The notes: generated from the sequence alone by a model not told the origin. A DNA stretch of 64,000 nucleotides from Microbacterium allomyrinae (GCF_020682705.1 NZ_JAGTTN010000001.1:1116001-1180000); one strand, 5' to 3'; shown: positions 16,843 to 26,185, counted from the first letter of the stretch. A program made the numbers and translations.

Positions 16843-17799
16843 CTACACGGCTGGCAGTCGCCGGGATCGCGTGAGGGCTGCTGCGAGGCGCGGGGTCGGA
16901 ATGCCGAGTCTGCGGGCTTCCTGCAGTGCGTCTCGGAGAACGGCCCGCGGTTCGGCGGCATCCGGATCGGTGTGTGTCGACAGGCTGACCTGAGCGATCG
17001 GGAAGCGGGCGGTCGCCCATGCCATGGCGGCCGACGTCTGCGTCGGCAGTCGGTAAGGAAGCACGGTGCGCCGGTGTCGACGGAGATCGACGCCGCGCGC
17101 CTCGAGAACGGGCAGCAGCTCTCGGCTGGTCAGCAGCGCTTCACGGAACGCACGGCGGTTCCCGATCATGCCTGCCAGCCCGCCATATCGATGACCTTGG
17201 ACATGCATGCCGACGTCGGAGATGAAGTGCAGCCACAGCCACCCGCGCATGTCTCTCTCCTCTCGGACGGTGAGACCCGCCTGCCCGAACGCCTTCTTCA
17301 CGGCGAGTTCCCGCGTGTCGGGCAACGTGCCGGACATGCCCAGGATCACGGCGCCGAACAGTGCGCCGTGCAGGACATCAGCGTCGTCGAAGCCGCCGCC
17401 GGCCTGCGGGAATCCGAACACGACCTGAGCTGCCGAAAGCGGTGCGATCGCAGCGAGGGGCTCTTGCCACACGTTGCCGAACACGAGCACGGTCGCATCC
17501 CCCACTCGGGGAGCGAGGAAGGCGGCCGCCTCTGCGAGGCGATGATGGGCGACGCTGAGAATGACCAGATCGAACCCGTCCCCAGGCTCGAGGGATTCCT
17601 TGAACCAGATCGGGACCGCCTCGCGCACCGGCCTGCCGAGAGGTGAGCGGCGTGCGTCGATGAGGTCCGTCGTGACCCCTTCGCCGTACAAGGCGGCGCG
17701 GCCGGGGCGGACGTAGAACTCGACGTCGTGTCCGGCGACCTGCAGCGCCCGACCGTAGATCGTCGCGATCACTCCACGGCCGAACATGAGGATTCGCAT
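16843..17799 (-). CDS. Ketopantoate reductase (ApbA/PanE)-like oxidoreductase
   Basis: The 318-residue protein starts at the ATG at 17799 with a Rossmann dinucleotide fold, MRILMFGRGVIATIYGRAL, which has the GxGxxxxxxG pattern of PanE-like enzymes. An ApbA C-terminal helical domain follows, with a Lys in ELAVKKAF. Such enzymes reduce 2-oxo acids with NADPH, but many relatives act on other substrates, and core pantothenate genes are not adjacent. It is divergent from a TetR gene, and two palindromes between them are likely TetR operators, so an inducible, detoxification-like or catabolic role is more likely than housekeeping pantothenate synthesis. Confidence 0.8.
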   Translation of the reverse strand: MRILMFGRGVIATIYGRALQVAGHDVEFYVRPGRAALYGEGVTTDLIDARRSPLGRPVREAVPIWFKESLEPGDGFDLVILSVAHHRLAEAAAFLAPRVGDATVLVFGNVWQEPLAAIAPLSAAQVVFGFPQAGGGFDDADVLHGALFGAVILGMSGTLPDTRELAVKKAFGQAGLTVREERDMRGWLWLHFISDVGMHVQGHRYGGLAGMIGNRRAFREALLTSRELLPVLEARGVDLRRHRRTVLPYRLPTQTSAAMAWATARFPIAQVSLSTHTDPDAAEPRAVLRDALQEARRLGIPTPRLAAALTRSRRLPAV

Positions 17800-17829
17800 C
17801 TCAGCCCTTCTTCTCACCATCGATAAAAT

Positions 17830-17869
17830 GGAGATAATCTCCGGATGATACGATATGGAAATCATCTCC
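17830..17869. promoter_or_regulatory. Paired TetR operators between divergent genes
   Basis: GGAGATAATCTCC (17830-17842) is a perfect 13-base palindrome, and GGAAATCATCTCC (17857-17869) is a degenerate second copy 27 bases away. They fill the spacer between the PanE-like gene and the TetR gene, which is the usual place for autoregulatory TetR sites. Confidence 0.65.
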
Positions 17870-17889
17870 GATTGTCAAAGGGAGGGCGA

Positions 17890-18438
17890 ATGCCCGAAGA
17901 GAGGGCGATGCGGGCAGACGCCCGCCGCAACCGGGACGCCATCGTGGCCGCCGCGCGCGCGGTATTCGACCGCGACGAGCAGCTGCGGTTCGACGATTTC
18001 GCGAGTCGCGCGGGCGTCGGAGTCGGAACCCTCTACCGCCATTTCCCCACCCGGGAAGCGCTGGCCGCAGCGGTGTACCACGACGAAGTCACCGCGCTCT
18101 GCGAACACGCGCGCGCGTCGGCCCGACCGGCCGGTGAGACCCTCGAGGCTTTCCTGCGCGGCTTCGCGGACTACGTCATCGCGCACGCCGCGCTGGCACG
18201 AACACTCGCTGCCCTCGTGGCTCCCGATGTCCAAGCCGACGGCGGAGGCGAGCTGGAGCGCACGGTGTCGGAGCTGATGGCCCGGGCTGCCGCCGACGGA
18301 GCCATCCGCGACGACGTCCCGCCGGGCGCGGTGATGGTCGTCCTTCACGGCATCGGCTCCACCGCCGATCGACCGCTCTGGCCGGCCGAGGCGCGCGCAG
18401 CCGTGGAACTGCTGATCGACGGACTCAAGCCCGTCTGA
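17890..18438 (+). CDS. TetR/AcrR family transcriptional regulator
   Basis: This 182-residue protein starts at an ATG preceded by GGGAGG. It has an N-terminal TetR helix-turn-helix (RRNRDAIVAAARAVF ... DDFASRAGVGVGTLYRHFPTREAL) and a variable C-terminal ligand-binding domain. It probably represses itself and the divergent PanE-like reductase through the paired palindromes in front of it. The ligand is unknown. Confidence 0.88.
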   Translation: MPEERAMRADARRNRDAIVAAARAVFDRDEQLRFDDFASRAGVGVGTLYRHFPTREALAAAVYHDEVTALCEHARASARPAGETLEAFLRGFADYVIAHAALARTLAALVAPDVQADGGGELERTVSELMARAAADGAIRDDVPPGAVMVVLHGIGSTADRPLWPAEARAAVELLIDGLKPV

Positions 18439-18618
18439 TCAGCCGCGTCAGTTCTTCGACGGGCTGATCCGGTTCTACGACCAGACCACGCCGGCAGTGG
18501 CCGACACGACCGCGGCGAGCAGGTTCCATCGCATGACATCTCGTCCGCACGAGCATCGACGCAACCTCTGTTGGTCTTGAATCGCTCGATGCCGAGCACC
18601 GTGGTGAAAGAATGAAGG

Positions 18619-19611
18619 ATGCCATCTCGTCAGGTGTCGATGGGCGACGTTGCGCGGCACGTGGGCCTCAGCCGCAGCACGATCTCGTTCGTCATCAATG
18701 GCCGGACGGATATCAGGATCGCCGAGGAGACCAAGCGTCGGGTCTGGGAGGCCGTTGCCGAGCTGGGGTACCGACCGCACGCGGGGGCTCGTTCACTTGC
18801 CTCCAACCGAACGAACCTGCTCGGACTCGTAACCGACATCGCCAGCAGCCCGTTCGGCGGTGGCATCATCACGGGGGCTCAAAGAGCAGCGTGGGAACGG
18901 GGTCAGGTTCTGCTCATCGTGAGCATAGACGTGGACGCCTCCGCGGACGCTGCGATGCTCGAGATGCTGCTCGAGCGGCGCATCGAAGGCCTCATCTATG
19001 CCACCGCTGGCCACGTCGCAGTCTCTCTGCCGGCGTCGGCGGCTGAAGTGCCCGTGGTGCTGGTGCACTGCGAAGATGTCGACGGACGCTACCCGTCGAT
19101 CATTCCCGACGAGGAGCACGGTGGCTACACCGCAACCCGGCGTCTGATCGACGGCGGGCATCGACGGATCGGGCTGATCAATCTCGACGCGCCGATTCCC
19201 GCGGCCGGGCGCCGGAGTGGCTATGAACGGGCGCTCCGTGAGGCGGACATCGACATCGACCCCACGCTCATCGTCTCCGGTTCTGCGGACGCCGGCGCGG
19301 GCTACGAGCTGGCGCGACAGATGTTCCGGCACCCCGACCCGCCGAGCGCGCTCTTCTGCGGCACCGACCGAGTGGCGATGGGTGCCTTCGACGCCATCAG
19401 AGAAGCAGGGCTGCGCATCCCTGAAGACGTCGCGGTCGTCGGTTACGACGACCAGGAGATCGTCGCCTCCTACCTCAGGCCGGCTCTGACCACCGTCGCG
19501 CTCCCGTTCGAAGAGATGGGCGCCGCGGCGGTGGAAGCCCTCAATGGTGACATCGAGGCCTTCAAGGGCTCGGTCGTGCGGGGCTCGCTCGTCGAGCGCG
19601 CGTCCGCCTGA
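18619..19611 (+). CDS. LacI family regulator of the fructan locus (first copy)
   Basis: A 330-residue LacI/GalR protein. The DNA-binding headpiece (VSMGDVARHVGLSRSTISFVINGR) and hinge (GYRPHAGARSLASNRTNLLGLV) precede a periplasmic-binding-protein-like ligand domain ending with DDQEIVASYLRPALTTVALPFEEMG. The overall sequence, especially in the C-terminal half, is close to the regulator at 22382-23407. It sits just upstream of the secreted GH32 gene, whose promoter carries a CTAAC-type operator, so it likely represses that gene in the absence of a fructan-derived inducer. Which of the two paralogues binds which operator cannot be decided from sequence. Confidence 0.9.
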   Translation: MPSRQVSMGDVARHVGLSRSTISFVINGRTDIRIAEETKRRVWEAVAELGYRPHAGARSLASNRTNLLGLVTDIASSPFGGGIITGAQRAAWERGQVLLIVSIDVDASADAAMLEMLLERRIEGLIYATAGHVAVSLPASAAEVPVVLVHCEDVDGRYPSIIPDEEHGGYTATRRLIDGGHRRIGLINLDAPIPAAGRRSGYERALREADIDIDPTLIVSGSADAGAGYELARQMFRHPDPPSALFCGTDRVAMGAFDAIREAGLRIPEDVAVVGYDDQEIVASYLRPALTTVALPFEEMGAAAVEALNGDIEAFKGSVVRGSLVERASA

Positions 19612-19653
19612 TCTCACCGCCACTCTTGTCAAGGGAGCGATGACGGCGCTACG

Positions 19654-19667
19654 TTAACGCGCGTTAG
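19654..19667. promoter_or_regulatory. CTAAC-type LacI operator before secreted GH32 gene
   Basis: TTAACGCGCGTTAG matches the palindrome CTAACNCGNGTTAG seen twice upstream of the second regulator (22313 and 22345) with one mismatch. It ends 30 bases before the GH32 start codon. Confidence 0.7.
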
Positions 19668-19697
19668 TATCTCGCTTTAGTTAATGGAGACTATGAA

Positions 19698-22139
19698 ATG
19701 ACAAGGATGTCCCACGCACTTTCGGTCGGCGTTCTCGCCGGCGTCATGGCTGTCACGGGGCTCAGCCCCGTGGTCGCGCATGCCGACGACCCGGATGCCG
19801 AGCAATACCGACCGCAGTACCACTTCTCCGTTCCTGATCACTGGAAGAACGATCCGATCCGTCCTGTCTATCTCGACGGGGAGTACCACCACTACTACCT
19901 GTACGACGCCGACTACAACGGCGTTTCGACCCAGACGGCTTGGCGTCATACGACGACGACCGACAACGTCGTGTTTGAGGACGAGGGCATAGCCATCCCC
20001 GAGGACACGACCTTCGGCTCGCCGATGGCGGGTTCGATCGTCGTCGACACGAACAACACGGCGGGATTCGGAGCGGGGGCTCTGGTGGCGCTCATCTCCA
20101 TCGACGAAGGTCCCACCAACGCGACCGATCAGTGGGTGTACTACTCCACCGACGGGGGCGCCACGTTCACGCCGTACTCGACGACGACGCCGGCGATCGC
20201 GAACCCCGGCCCGGGGCTCTACGAGTTCCGTGACCCGAAGATCGAGTGGGATGCGGCGAATAATCAGTGGGTTGCCCTGGTCGCCGAGCCCTTGAGCGGG
20301 ATCGGCTTCTACACGTCTTCGGATCTGAAGAACTGGACGTTCGAGTCCTTCTTCCCCGCCCCGAGCGGCATCACCTTCACCGAGTGCCCGGACTTCTTCC
20401 AGATGCGCGCCGACGACAACACGCTGCAGTGGGTCGTGGGCGCCAGCACCGGCGGCAATATGCACACCTTCGCCTACTGGCCCGGCGCCTGGGATGGGAG
20501 CACATTCACCCCGGACACCACAGTGCCTCAGTGGCTGGACTACGGCGATGACTTCTACGCCGCCGTCACCTACGCCGACGAATCCTCCACCGATCAGAGC
20601 AAGCGGTTCCTGAAAGGCTGGGTGAACTACTGGACACACCCGAACACCGCCAGCAGCTGGACCGTCGACGGCTTCACCGGCACCGACGCCATCACTCGCG
20701 AACTGACCTTGAAGGAGACCGACGGCACCTACCGGCTCATCTCCACACCCATCGCAGCGCTCGACGACTACGCGACACGCTCATGGGACCTCGGCGACAT
20801 CGAGGTGGACGGACAAACCGATCTGGACTACCACGGCACCTCCTATCGACTAGATACGACCGTCTCATGGTCTGATCTCGACAACGTGGCGATCAAGCTC
20901 CGGCGATCTCCGGACGGCACCCGCGACTTCAGTGTCGGCAAGTTCGACGACTTCATCTACGTCGACGCCAACGACCCCACGATGTACCGGGAGAATCACG
21001 CCCCATATGACCCCGAGGCCACGTCCGTGCACCTCACCATCCTCGTGGACACCACCACCGTCGAGGTATTCGTGAACGGAGGTGAACAGGCGCTGACGAT
21101 GAAGTCGAACCTCGACCCCACAGACACCGGCCTTCAACTGTTCACCGAGGGCGGGGCAGCCACATTCGGCGATGTCACGATCACCGAGTTCGCGAACGTG
21201 ACAGGGCAATCGGAAGCCGGGGCTGCGTACCAGGACTTCGACAGCGGCTACGACAGCTGGACGACGACGGGTAGCGCATTCGGCTCCGCACCGGCAACCG
21301 GCACGCTCGCCGCGCAGCAGCCCGTTACCGGATGGCTGGGCGCGGGCCTCGTGAACAGCTATCTCGGAGGCGACTCCACGACGGGTACGCTCACGTCGCC
21401 GTCGTTCACCGTGTCGAGCCCCTATGTCAGCTTCCTCCTCGGAGGTGGCAATCATCCCACGCCATCGGACCTGTTCAACGGTTTTGAAGGCAGCACCTGG
21501 GGGACCGGCTGGACGGCCACGGGCAACTTCTCCGGTCAAGGGCCGAGCACCGCGAGCCTCACCAATCAAGTCGGAGCGAAAGTCGCGGACACCTATGTGA
21601 ACGGAGGAGATGCGGCAACCGGCACCATCGTCTCCCCCGACTTCACGATCACCCGTGACTACGTCACCTTCAGAATCGCCGGTGGCGATTTCCCGTGGAC
21701 CGCGAGTGGGAACGCATCCGTGCAACTCGTGATCGACGGCGAGGTCTACTTCACCGCGACGGGCGACGACACAGCGACACTAAGAACCGTCGCATGGGAC
21801 GTGCACTCGCTGCGCGGCAAGACGGCACATCTCGAGATCGTCGACAACTCAACGTCGACCTCGTTCGGCCACATCATGGTCGACCAGATCGTGCTCGGGA
21901 ACACACCCACGGCCGTCGTCGGCGAAACCAACGCGCCCACCGCGGTGAACCTCAAGGTTGGCGGCGTCGTCGTCCGGACGGTGACTGGCACCGACAGCGA
22001 GCGGTTGCACTGGGAGTCGTGGGACGTCGCCGATTACATCGGGCAGAGCGCACAACTGGAGATTGTCGACCAGAACACGACCGGGTGGGGTCACATCAAC
22101 GTGGACCAGGTCGTCTTCTCGGACCGGCCGCTCGGATGA
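19698..22139 (+). CDS. Secreted GH32 fructan hydrolase/transferase, levan fructotransferase-like, with nested C-terminal domains
   Basis: This 813-residue secreted enzyme has a signal peptide ending near VAHAD. The GH32 five-bladed propeller carries the nucleophile Asp52 in HWKNDPIRP, the stabiliser Asp179 in EFRDPK and the acid/base Glu229 in FTECPDFF, followed by the GH32 beta-sandwich (about 365-500). WKNDP in place of WMNDPNG, and the overall pattern, match the levan fructotransferase / levanbiose-releasing subfamily known from Arthrobacter rather than ordinary exo-inulinases. The C-terminal 300 residues hold two related beta-sandwich modules, one apparently inserted inside the other (see findings). 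It should cut levan outside the cell into difructose anhydride or levanbiose; hydrolase versus transferase activity cannot be told from sequence. Confidence 0.88.
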   Translation: MTRMSHALSVGVLAGVMAVTGLSPVVAHADDPDAEQYRPQYHFSVPDHWKNDPIRPVYLDGEYHHYYLYDADYNGVSTQTAWRHTTTTDNVVFEDEGIAIPEDTTFGSPMAGSIVVDTNNTAGFGAGALVALISIDEGPTNATDQWVYYSTDGGATFTPYSTTTPAIANPGPGLYEFRDPKIEWDAANNQWVALVAEPLSGIGFYTSSDLKNWTFESFFPAPSGITFTECPDFFQMRADDNTLQWVVGASTGGNMHTFAYWPGAWDGSTFTPDTTVPQWLDYGDDFYAAVTYADESSTDQSKRFLKGWVNYWTHPNTASSWTVDGFTGTDAITRELTLKETDGTYRLISTPIAALDDYATRSWDLGDIEVDGQTDLDYHGTSYRLDTTVSWSDLDNVAIKLRRSPDGTRDFSVGKFDDFIYVDANDPTMYRENHAPYDPEATSVHLTILVDTTTVEVFVNGGEQALTMKSNLDPTDTGLQLFTEGGAATFGDVTITEFANVTGQSEAGAAYQDFDSGYDSWTTTGSAFGSAPATGTLAAQQPVTGWLGAGLVNSYLGGDSTTGTLTSPSFTVSSPYVSFLLGGGNHPTPSDLFNGFEGSTWGTGWTATGNFSGQGPSTASLTNQVGAKVADTYVNGGDAATGTIVSPDFTITRDYVTFRIAGGDFPWTASGNASVQLVIDGEVYFTATGDDTATLRTVAWDVHSLRGKTAHLEIVDNSTSTSFGHIMVDQIVLGNTPTAVVGETNAPTAVNLKVGGVVVRTVTGTDSERLHWESWDVADYIGQSAQLEIVDQNTTGWGHINVDQVVFSDRPLG

Positions 22140-22299
22140 GAACGGCGGCGAGCCTCCTGGAGCTCCCGTCGTCGCAACCCGCCGAGGGTCGACGACTGCT
22201 GCGACCGGGAGGTTCGCCGGCCGACGAATGTCCGAGAAGGCCGGCGCGACAGCCCCGCAGGACGCGGAAGGGCTCGACGGCGAAGGCACGAGAAGCAGC

Positions 22300-22329
22300 T
22301 TGACACTCTTGCCTAACTCGCGTTAGCAT
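22300..22329 (+). promoter_or_regulatory. Promoter of the levan importer operon
   Basis: A consensus -35 TTGACA (22300-22305) is followed after 18 bases by TAGCAT (22324-22329). The first CTAAC-type operator (22313-22326) overlaps the -10 box, so repressor binding would block polymerase directly. Confidence 0.65.
22313..22326. promoter_or_regulatory. CTAAC-type LacI operator O1
   Basis: CTAACTCGCGTTAG is a 14-base palindrome with one asymmetric central pair. It overlaps the -10 element of the importer operon promoter. Confidence 0.75.
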
Positions 22330-22344
22330 CATTCTCGTTCAAGG

Positions 22345-22358
22345 CTAACGCGAGTTAG
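22345..22358. promoter_or_regulatory. CTAAC-type LacI operator O2
   Basis: CTAACGCGAGTTAG is the exact reverse complement of O1. The two sites are 32 bases apart (about three helical turns), so they face the same side of the DNA, which suits cooperative repressor binding. Confidence 0.75.
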
Positions 22359-22381
22359 TACCTTCCGATTCCAACGAGGGC

Positions 22382-23407
22382 TTGATGTCGAAGAAGACCC
22401 CGCGCGCGCGAGCCGTGACGATGAAGGACGTGGCTCATCACGCCGGCGTCTCGCGTACGGCCGTGTCGCTCGTGCTCAACGATCGTTACGACGTCACGCT
22501 CGCTCAGGACACCCGCCAACGCGTGCTCAGCGCGGCGGCCGAGCTCGGATACCGGCCCAATGCCGGTGCGCGCGCGCTGGCCCAGCAGCGCAGCGACTGG
22601 TACGGGCTGGTCACCGAGATCGTGACCGCACCCTTCGCCGTCGACGTCATCAAGGGCGCCCAGGACCGCGCGATGACAGACAGCAAGTATCTGCTCATCG
22701 CCTCCACAGAATCAGACCCCGCGGCCGAGACCGCGGCGATCGAACGCTTGCTGGAACAGCGGGTGGAAGGACTCATCTACGCCGCCACCTGGCACCGCGG
22801 CGTCACCGTCCCGGAGATCGCCCGCGAAGTGCCCACGGTGCTGGTGAACTGCTTCGACATCGAAGGCCGCTATCCCGCCGTCGTCCCCGATGAGCGGGTC
22901 GGAGGCTATCGCGCGACCGAACGGCTCCTGAGCGCCGATCACCGCCGAATCGGCTTCATCAATCTCGACCCCGGCATCCCTGCGGCGATCGGTCGCCGCG
23001 AAGGCTACCTCAGCGCACTGCGAGAGGCCGGCATCGAGCCGGACGAGACTCTCGAAGTCACGGGGCATGCCACCGCCGACGGCGGATTCGCGTCGGCCGA
23101 GCAGCTGCTCGATCTGCCAGAACCGCCGACCGCGATCTTCTGCGCCAACGATCGCATGGCCATGGGCGCCTACGACGCGATCAAGGAACGCGGACTGCGC
23201 ATCCCCCACGATGTCGCCGTCATCGGCTTCGACAATCAGGAGCTCATCGCGGGCTATCTGAGGCCGGGGCTGACGACGGTCGCACTGCCCTTCGAACAGA
23301 TGGGCGCCCGAGGCGTGGATCTCCTCGCCGCAATCACGGCGGGAGAGTCGACCGCCACGAAGATCGTGACGGTCGACTGCCCGCTCCTCGAACGCTCGTC
23401 GGTGTGA
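22382..23407 (+). CDS. LacI family regulator of the fructan importer operon (second copy)
   Basis: A 341-residue LacI/GalR protein with headpiece VTMKDVAHHAGVSRTAVSLVLNDR, hinge GYRPNAGARALAQQRSDWYGLV and a ligand domain ending FDNQELIAGYLRPGLTTVALPFEQMG. It is the first gene of an operon that continues through the importer and two GH32 enzymes to 32112. Two palindromic operators overlap and follow its promoter, so it is probably autoregulated and controls the whole operon in response to a fructan-derived sugar. It is a paralogue of the regulator at 18619-19611. Confidence 0.92.
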   Translation: MMSKKTPRARAVTMKDVAHHAGVSRTAVSLVLNDRYDVTLAQDTRQRVLSAAAELGYRPNAGARALAQQRSDWYGLVTEIVTAPFAVDVIKGAQDRAMTDSKYLLIASTESDPAAETAAIERLLEQRVEGLIYAATWHRGVTVPEIAREVPTVLVNCFDIEGRYPAVVPDERVGGYRATERLLSADHRRIGFINLDPGIPAAIGRREGYLSALREAGIEPDETLEVTGHATADGGFASAEQLLDLPEPPTAIFCANDRMAMGAYDAIKERGLRIPHDVAVIGFDNQELIAGYLRPGLTTVALPFEQMGARGVDLLAAITAGESTATKIVTVDCPLLERSSV

Positions 23408-23474
23408 CTGGACATCCCCGGCGAGCAACAGCCTTCGGCTTCAACGCAGAAGAGAAGAAAGGAACACACCGATC

Positions 23475-25145
23475 ATGACAGTTCACAGAGGACGGATGAC
23501 CGTTCTGGCGGCGGCCGTCGCAGCAGGAGCACTCCTGCTGTCGGGATGCACCGGGGAAGGCGGTCAGTCAACCGCCGATCTCGACGGGACCCAACTGCTC
23601 ACCATCCCGCGCGAGGACATGGGCACGTTCGACCGGAACTTCAATCCGTTCTCCAACCCCGACTTCCCGATGACGCAACAGGCGATCTTCGAGTCGATGC
23701 TCATCTACAACCCCGCCGACGGCTCCACGACGCCCTGGCTGGCGACCGACTGGGAGGCGGCTCCCGACAGCATGAGCATCACGTACCATCTCCGCGAGGG
23801 CGTGGAATGGTCTGACGGCGAACCGTTCGTCGCCGACGACGTCGTGCTCTCGTTCGACCTGCAGCGAGACGTGCGCGGTGGGTTCGACTACATCGAGTCC
23901 GTCACGGCGGTCGACCCGCTTACGGTGCAGTTCGACTTCAACCAGCCGTTCTCCCCCGCGCTGCTCGACATCGGCCAGCAGATCATCGCCCCCGCCCACA
24001 TCTGGAACGATGTCGAGGACCCGACGAAGTTCGCCAACGAGGAGCCGGTCGGCACGGGCCCCTACACCGAGATCACCAACTTCCAGGCCCAGTCGTTCGA
24101 CCTCGGCAAGAACCCGAACTACTGGCAGCCCGAGAAGCAGAAGATCGAAGGCATCCGGATGCTCGCCTTCGCAGGCAACGACGGCGCCAACCTCGCCGCT
24201 GCCAACGGCGACGTCGATTGGGCGCCGCAGTTCATCCCGAACATCGACGAGGCCTACGTGGCGAAGGACCCGGAGCACCGGTTCTTCTGGTTCCCGACGA
24301 CCGGGTCGATGATCAGCTGGCAGTTCAACACCACCAAGGCACCCTTCGACGACGTGAACGTCCGCAAGGCGCTATCAATGGCAGTCGATCGCGAGCAGGT
24401 CACCGAGATCGGGATGCAGGGATACACGCACCCCGCCGACTGCACGGGCCTGTCCGGCTCGTATGATTCCTGGCGCGACGAGGCGGTCGTCGACTCGTGC
24501 ACGTGGACCGAGCGCGACCTGGAAGAGGCCGGCAGGCTGCTGGACGAAGCCGGGATCACCCTCGGCGCCGACGGCAAGCGCGTCCTGCCCGACGGCGCCC
24601 CGTTCGAGTTCGAGTACTCGGTGGGATCGACCTCGAGCGACTGGGTGTCGGTGGGCAACGTCATCTCGCAGAATCTCGCCGAGCTGGGCGTGACGGTGAC
24701 GGTCGCCGCGAAGGACTGGGGCGATGTCGTCGCGGGATACGAGAACGGCACGTTCGACTCCGGCATCGTGTGGAGCGCGAACGCCCCCACGCCGTACCAG
24801 TTCTACCGCGGTGTGATGTCGACCGAGACGGTCAAGCCCGCGGGTGAGCAGACGTTCGACAACTATCACCGCTTCGGAAATGCCGACGCCGACGCGCTGC
24901 TCGCGCAGTTCGCCGCGACCTCGGACGATGCCCAGCAGCAGTCGATCATGAACGATCTGCAGGCACTGTTCTCCGACGTGGCCCCGGTTGTGCCGCTGTT
25001 CCCCGGACCGGAGTTCGGCGCCGCCAGCACTCTGCGCTTCACGGGCTGGCCGACTGAGGACAACCCGTACGCCACCTTGGGCGGGGTGCGTGCGCGCACC
25101 GCCGTCCTCATCCTCACCACCCTCGAACCAGTCGTCGCCGACTGA
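23475..25145 (+). CDS. SBP_bac_5 (Opp/Dpp-type) substrate-binding lipoprotein of the fructan operon
   Basis: This 556-residue lipoprotein (lipobox LLLSGC, Cys25) belongs to the large class 5 binding proteins used by oligopeptide and nickel importers. Recognisable segments are ATDWEAAPDSMSITYHLREG, VEWSDGEPFVADDVVLSFDL and FDDVNVRKALSMAVDREQV. Some members bind oligosaccharides instead of peptides, for example cello- and manno-oligosaccharides in Thermotoga. Its position between a LacI regulator and cytosolic GH32 genes, in an operon with its own permeases and ATPases, argues that the ligand is a small fructan such as levanbiose, levan oligomers or a difructose anhydride. A strong hairpin follows the gene. 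Confidence 0.9.
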   Translation: MTVHRGRMTVLAAAVAAGALLLSGCTGEGGQSTADLDGTQLLTIPREDMGTFDRNFNPFSNPDFPMTQQAIFESMLIYNPADGSTTPWLATDWEAAPDSMSITYHLREGVEWSDGEPFVADDVVLSFDLQRDVRGGFDYIESVTAVDPLTVQFDFNQPFSPALLDIGQQIIAPAHIWNDVEDPTKFANEEPVGTGPYTEITNFQAQSFDLGKNPNYWQPEKQKIEGIRMLAFAGNDGANLAAANGDVDWAPQFIPNIDEAYVAKDPEHRFFWFPTTGSMISWQFNTTKAPFDDVNVRKALSMAVDREQVTEIGMQGYTHPADCTGLSGSYDSWRDEAVVDSCTWTERDLEEAGRLLDEAGITLGADGKRVLPDGAPFEFEYSVGSTSSDWVSVGNVISQNLAELGVTVTVAAKDWGDVVAGYENGTFDSGIVWSANAPTPYQFYRGVMSTETVKPAGEQTFDNYHRFGNADADALLAQFAATSDDAQQQSIMNDLQALFSDVAPVVPLFPGPEFGAASTLRFTGWPTEDNPYATLGGVRARTAVLILTTLEPVVAD

Positions 25146-25156
25146 CACATCGCGTC

Positions 25157-25190
25157 GTCCTGCTGCGCCGCCGGTGCGGCGCAGCAGGAC
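25157..25190 (+). other. Intercistronic hairpin after the binding-protein gene
   Basis: A perfect 15-bp stem (25157-25171 with 25176-25190) with a CGGT tetraloop and no T-tract lies 18 bases before the permease start. Such stems often stabilise the abundant binding-protein mRNA and reduce readthrough into the permease genes. Confidence 0.65.
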
Positions 25191-25207
25191 TGCCGAGGAG
25201 ACACAAC

Positions 25208-26185
25208 ATGGGCTACATGCTGCAACGCTTCGGGTTCTATCTCGTCGCGTTCTGGGTGTCGATCACTCTCAACTTCTTCCTTCCCCGCTTCATGCCGGGC
25301 GACCCGGTGTCGCGCATGGTCGCCCGACTGCAGGGCCAGATCCGCCCCGACCAGATCGAGGCGCTGAGAGAGTCCTTCGGACTCAGCGACGCCCCGCTGT
25401 GGGAGCAGTACCTGCGCTATCTCGGTCAGATCTTCACCGGCAACCTGGGCTTCTCGATCTCGAGATTCCCGACTCCCGTCGTCGACGTCATCTCCAGCGT
25501 CATCGGCTGGACCTTCTTGCTGGGTTTCGTATCGCTCATCATCGCCGTCGTCATCGGCAACGTCCTCGGCATCCTCGCCGCGTGGCGCCGCGGAGGAGTC
25601 CTCGATTCATTCGTCCCGCCCCTGCTGATCTTCATCGGCTCATTCCCGTACTTCTGGCTCGCGATGGGACTGCTGTACCTCTTCGGCGTCACCCTCGGAT
25701 GGTTCCCCCTGCGCCACGCCTATGCGGTGGGAACCGCCCCGGAGTTCTCCCTCGCGTTCGTCGGCGACGTCGCGTATCACCTGATCCTTCCCGCCACGTC
25801 GATCGTGCTCGTCTCGGTCGGAGGCTGGATGCTCGGCATGCGCAACACGATGATCGCCACCAACGCCGAGGACTACATCGTGATGGCCGAAGCCAAGGGG
25901 CTCCGCGCGAACCGCGTCATGATGCAGTACGCGGCCCGCAACGCCCTGCTCCCGTCGGTCACCGCATTCGGCATGTCGCTCGGCTTCGTCGTCGGTGGCG
26001 CGCTGCTCACAGAGGTCGTCTTCGCCTACCCAGGCATCGGCTACACCCTGCTCGCGGCGGTGCAGAACCTCGACTATCCACTGATGCAGGGACTCTTCCT
26101 CACGATCACCACGGCCGTGCTGATCGCCAACTTCCTCGTCGACATCGTGTACGTGCGCCTCGATCCGCGCGTGCGCGTGAGCTGA
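25208..26185 (+). CDS. ABC transporter permease, DppB/OppB type
   Basis: This 325-residue membrane protein has the OppB/DppB pattern: an N-terminal span (FGFYLVAFWVSITLNFFLPRFMPGDPVS), a periplasmic segment, then five more spans. The coupling-helix EAA loop reads EDYIVMAEAKGLRANRVMMQYAARNALLP. It forms the translocation channel with the permease encoded 12 bases downstream. GGAG precedes the ATG. Its operon position assigns it to the putative fructan importer. Confidence 0.93.
   Translation: MGYMLQRFGFYLVAFWVSITLNFFLPRFMPGDPVSRMVARLQGQIRPDQIEALRESFGLSDAPLWEQYLRYLGQIFTGNLGFSISRFPTPVVDVISSVIGWTFLLGFVSLIIAVVIGNVLGILAAWRRGGVLDSFVPPLLIFIGSFPYFWLAMGLLYLFGVTLGWFPLRHAYAVGTAPEFSLAFVGDVAYHLILPATSIVLVSVGGWMLGMRNTMIATNAEDYIVMAEAKGLRANRVMMQYAARNALLPSVTAFGMSLGFVVGGALLTEVVFAYPGIGYTLLAAVQNLDYPLMQGLFLTITTAVLIANFLVDIVYVRLDPRVRVS

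Noticed and set aside
18439..18618. Small gene between the TetR and LacI genes
   Set aside because: Only very short frames without a ribosome-binding site are present.
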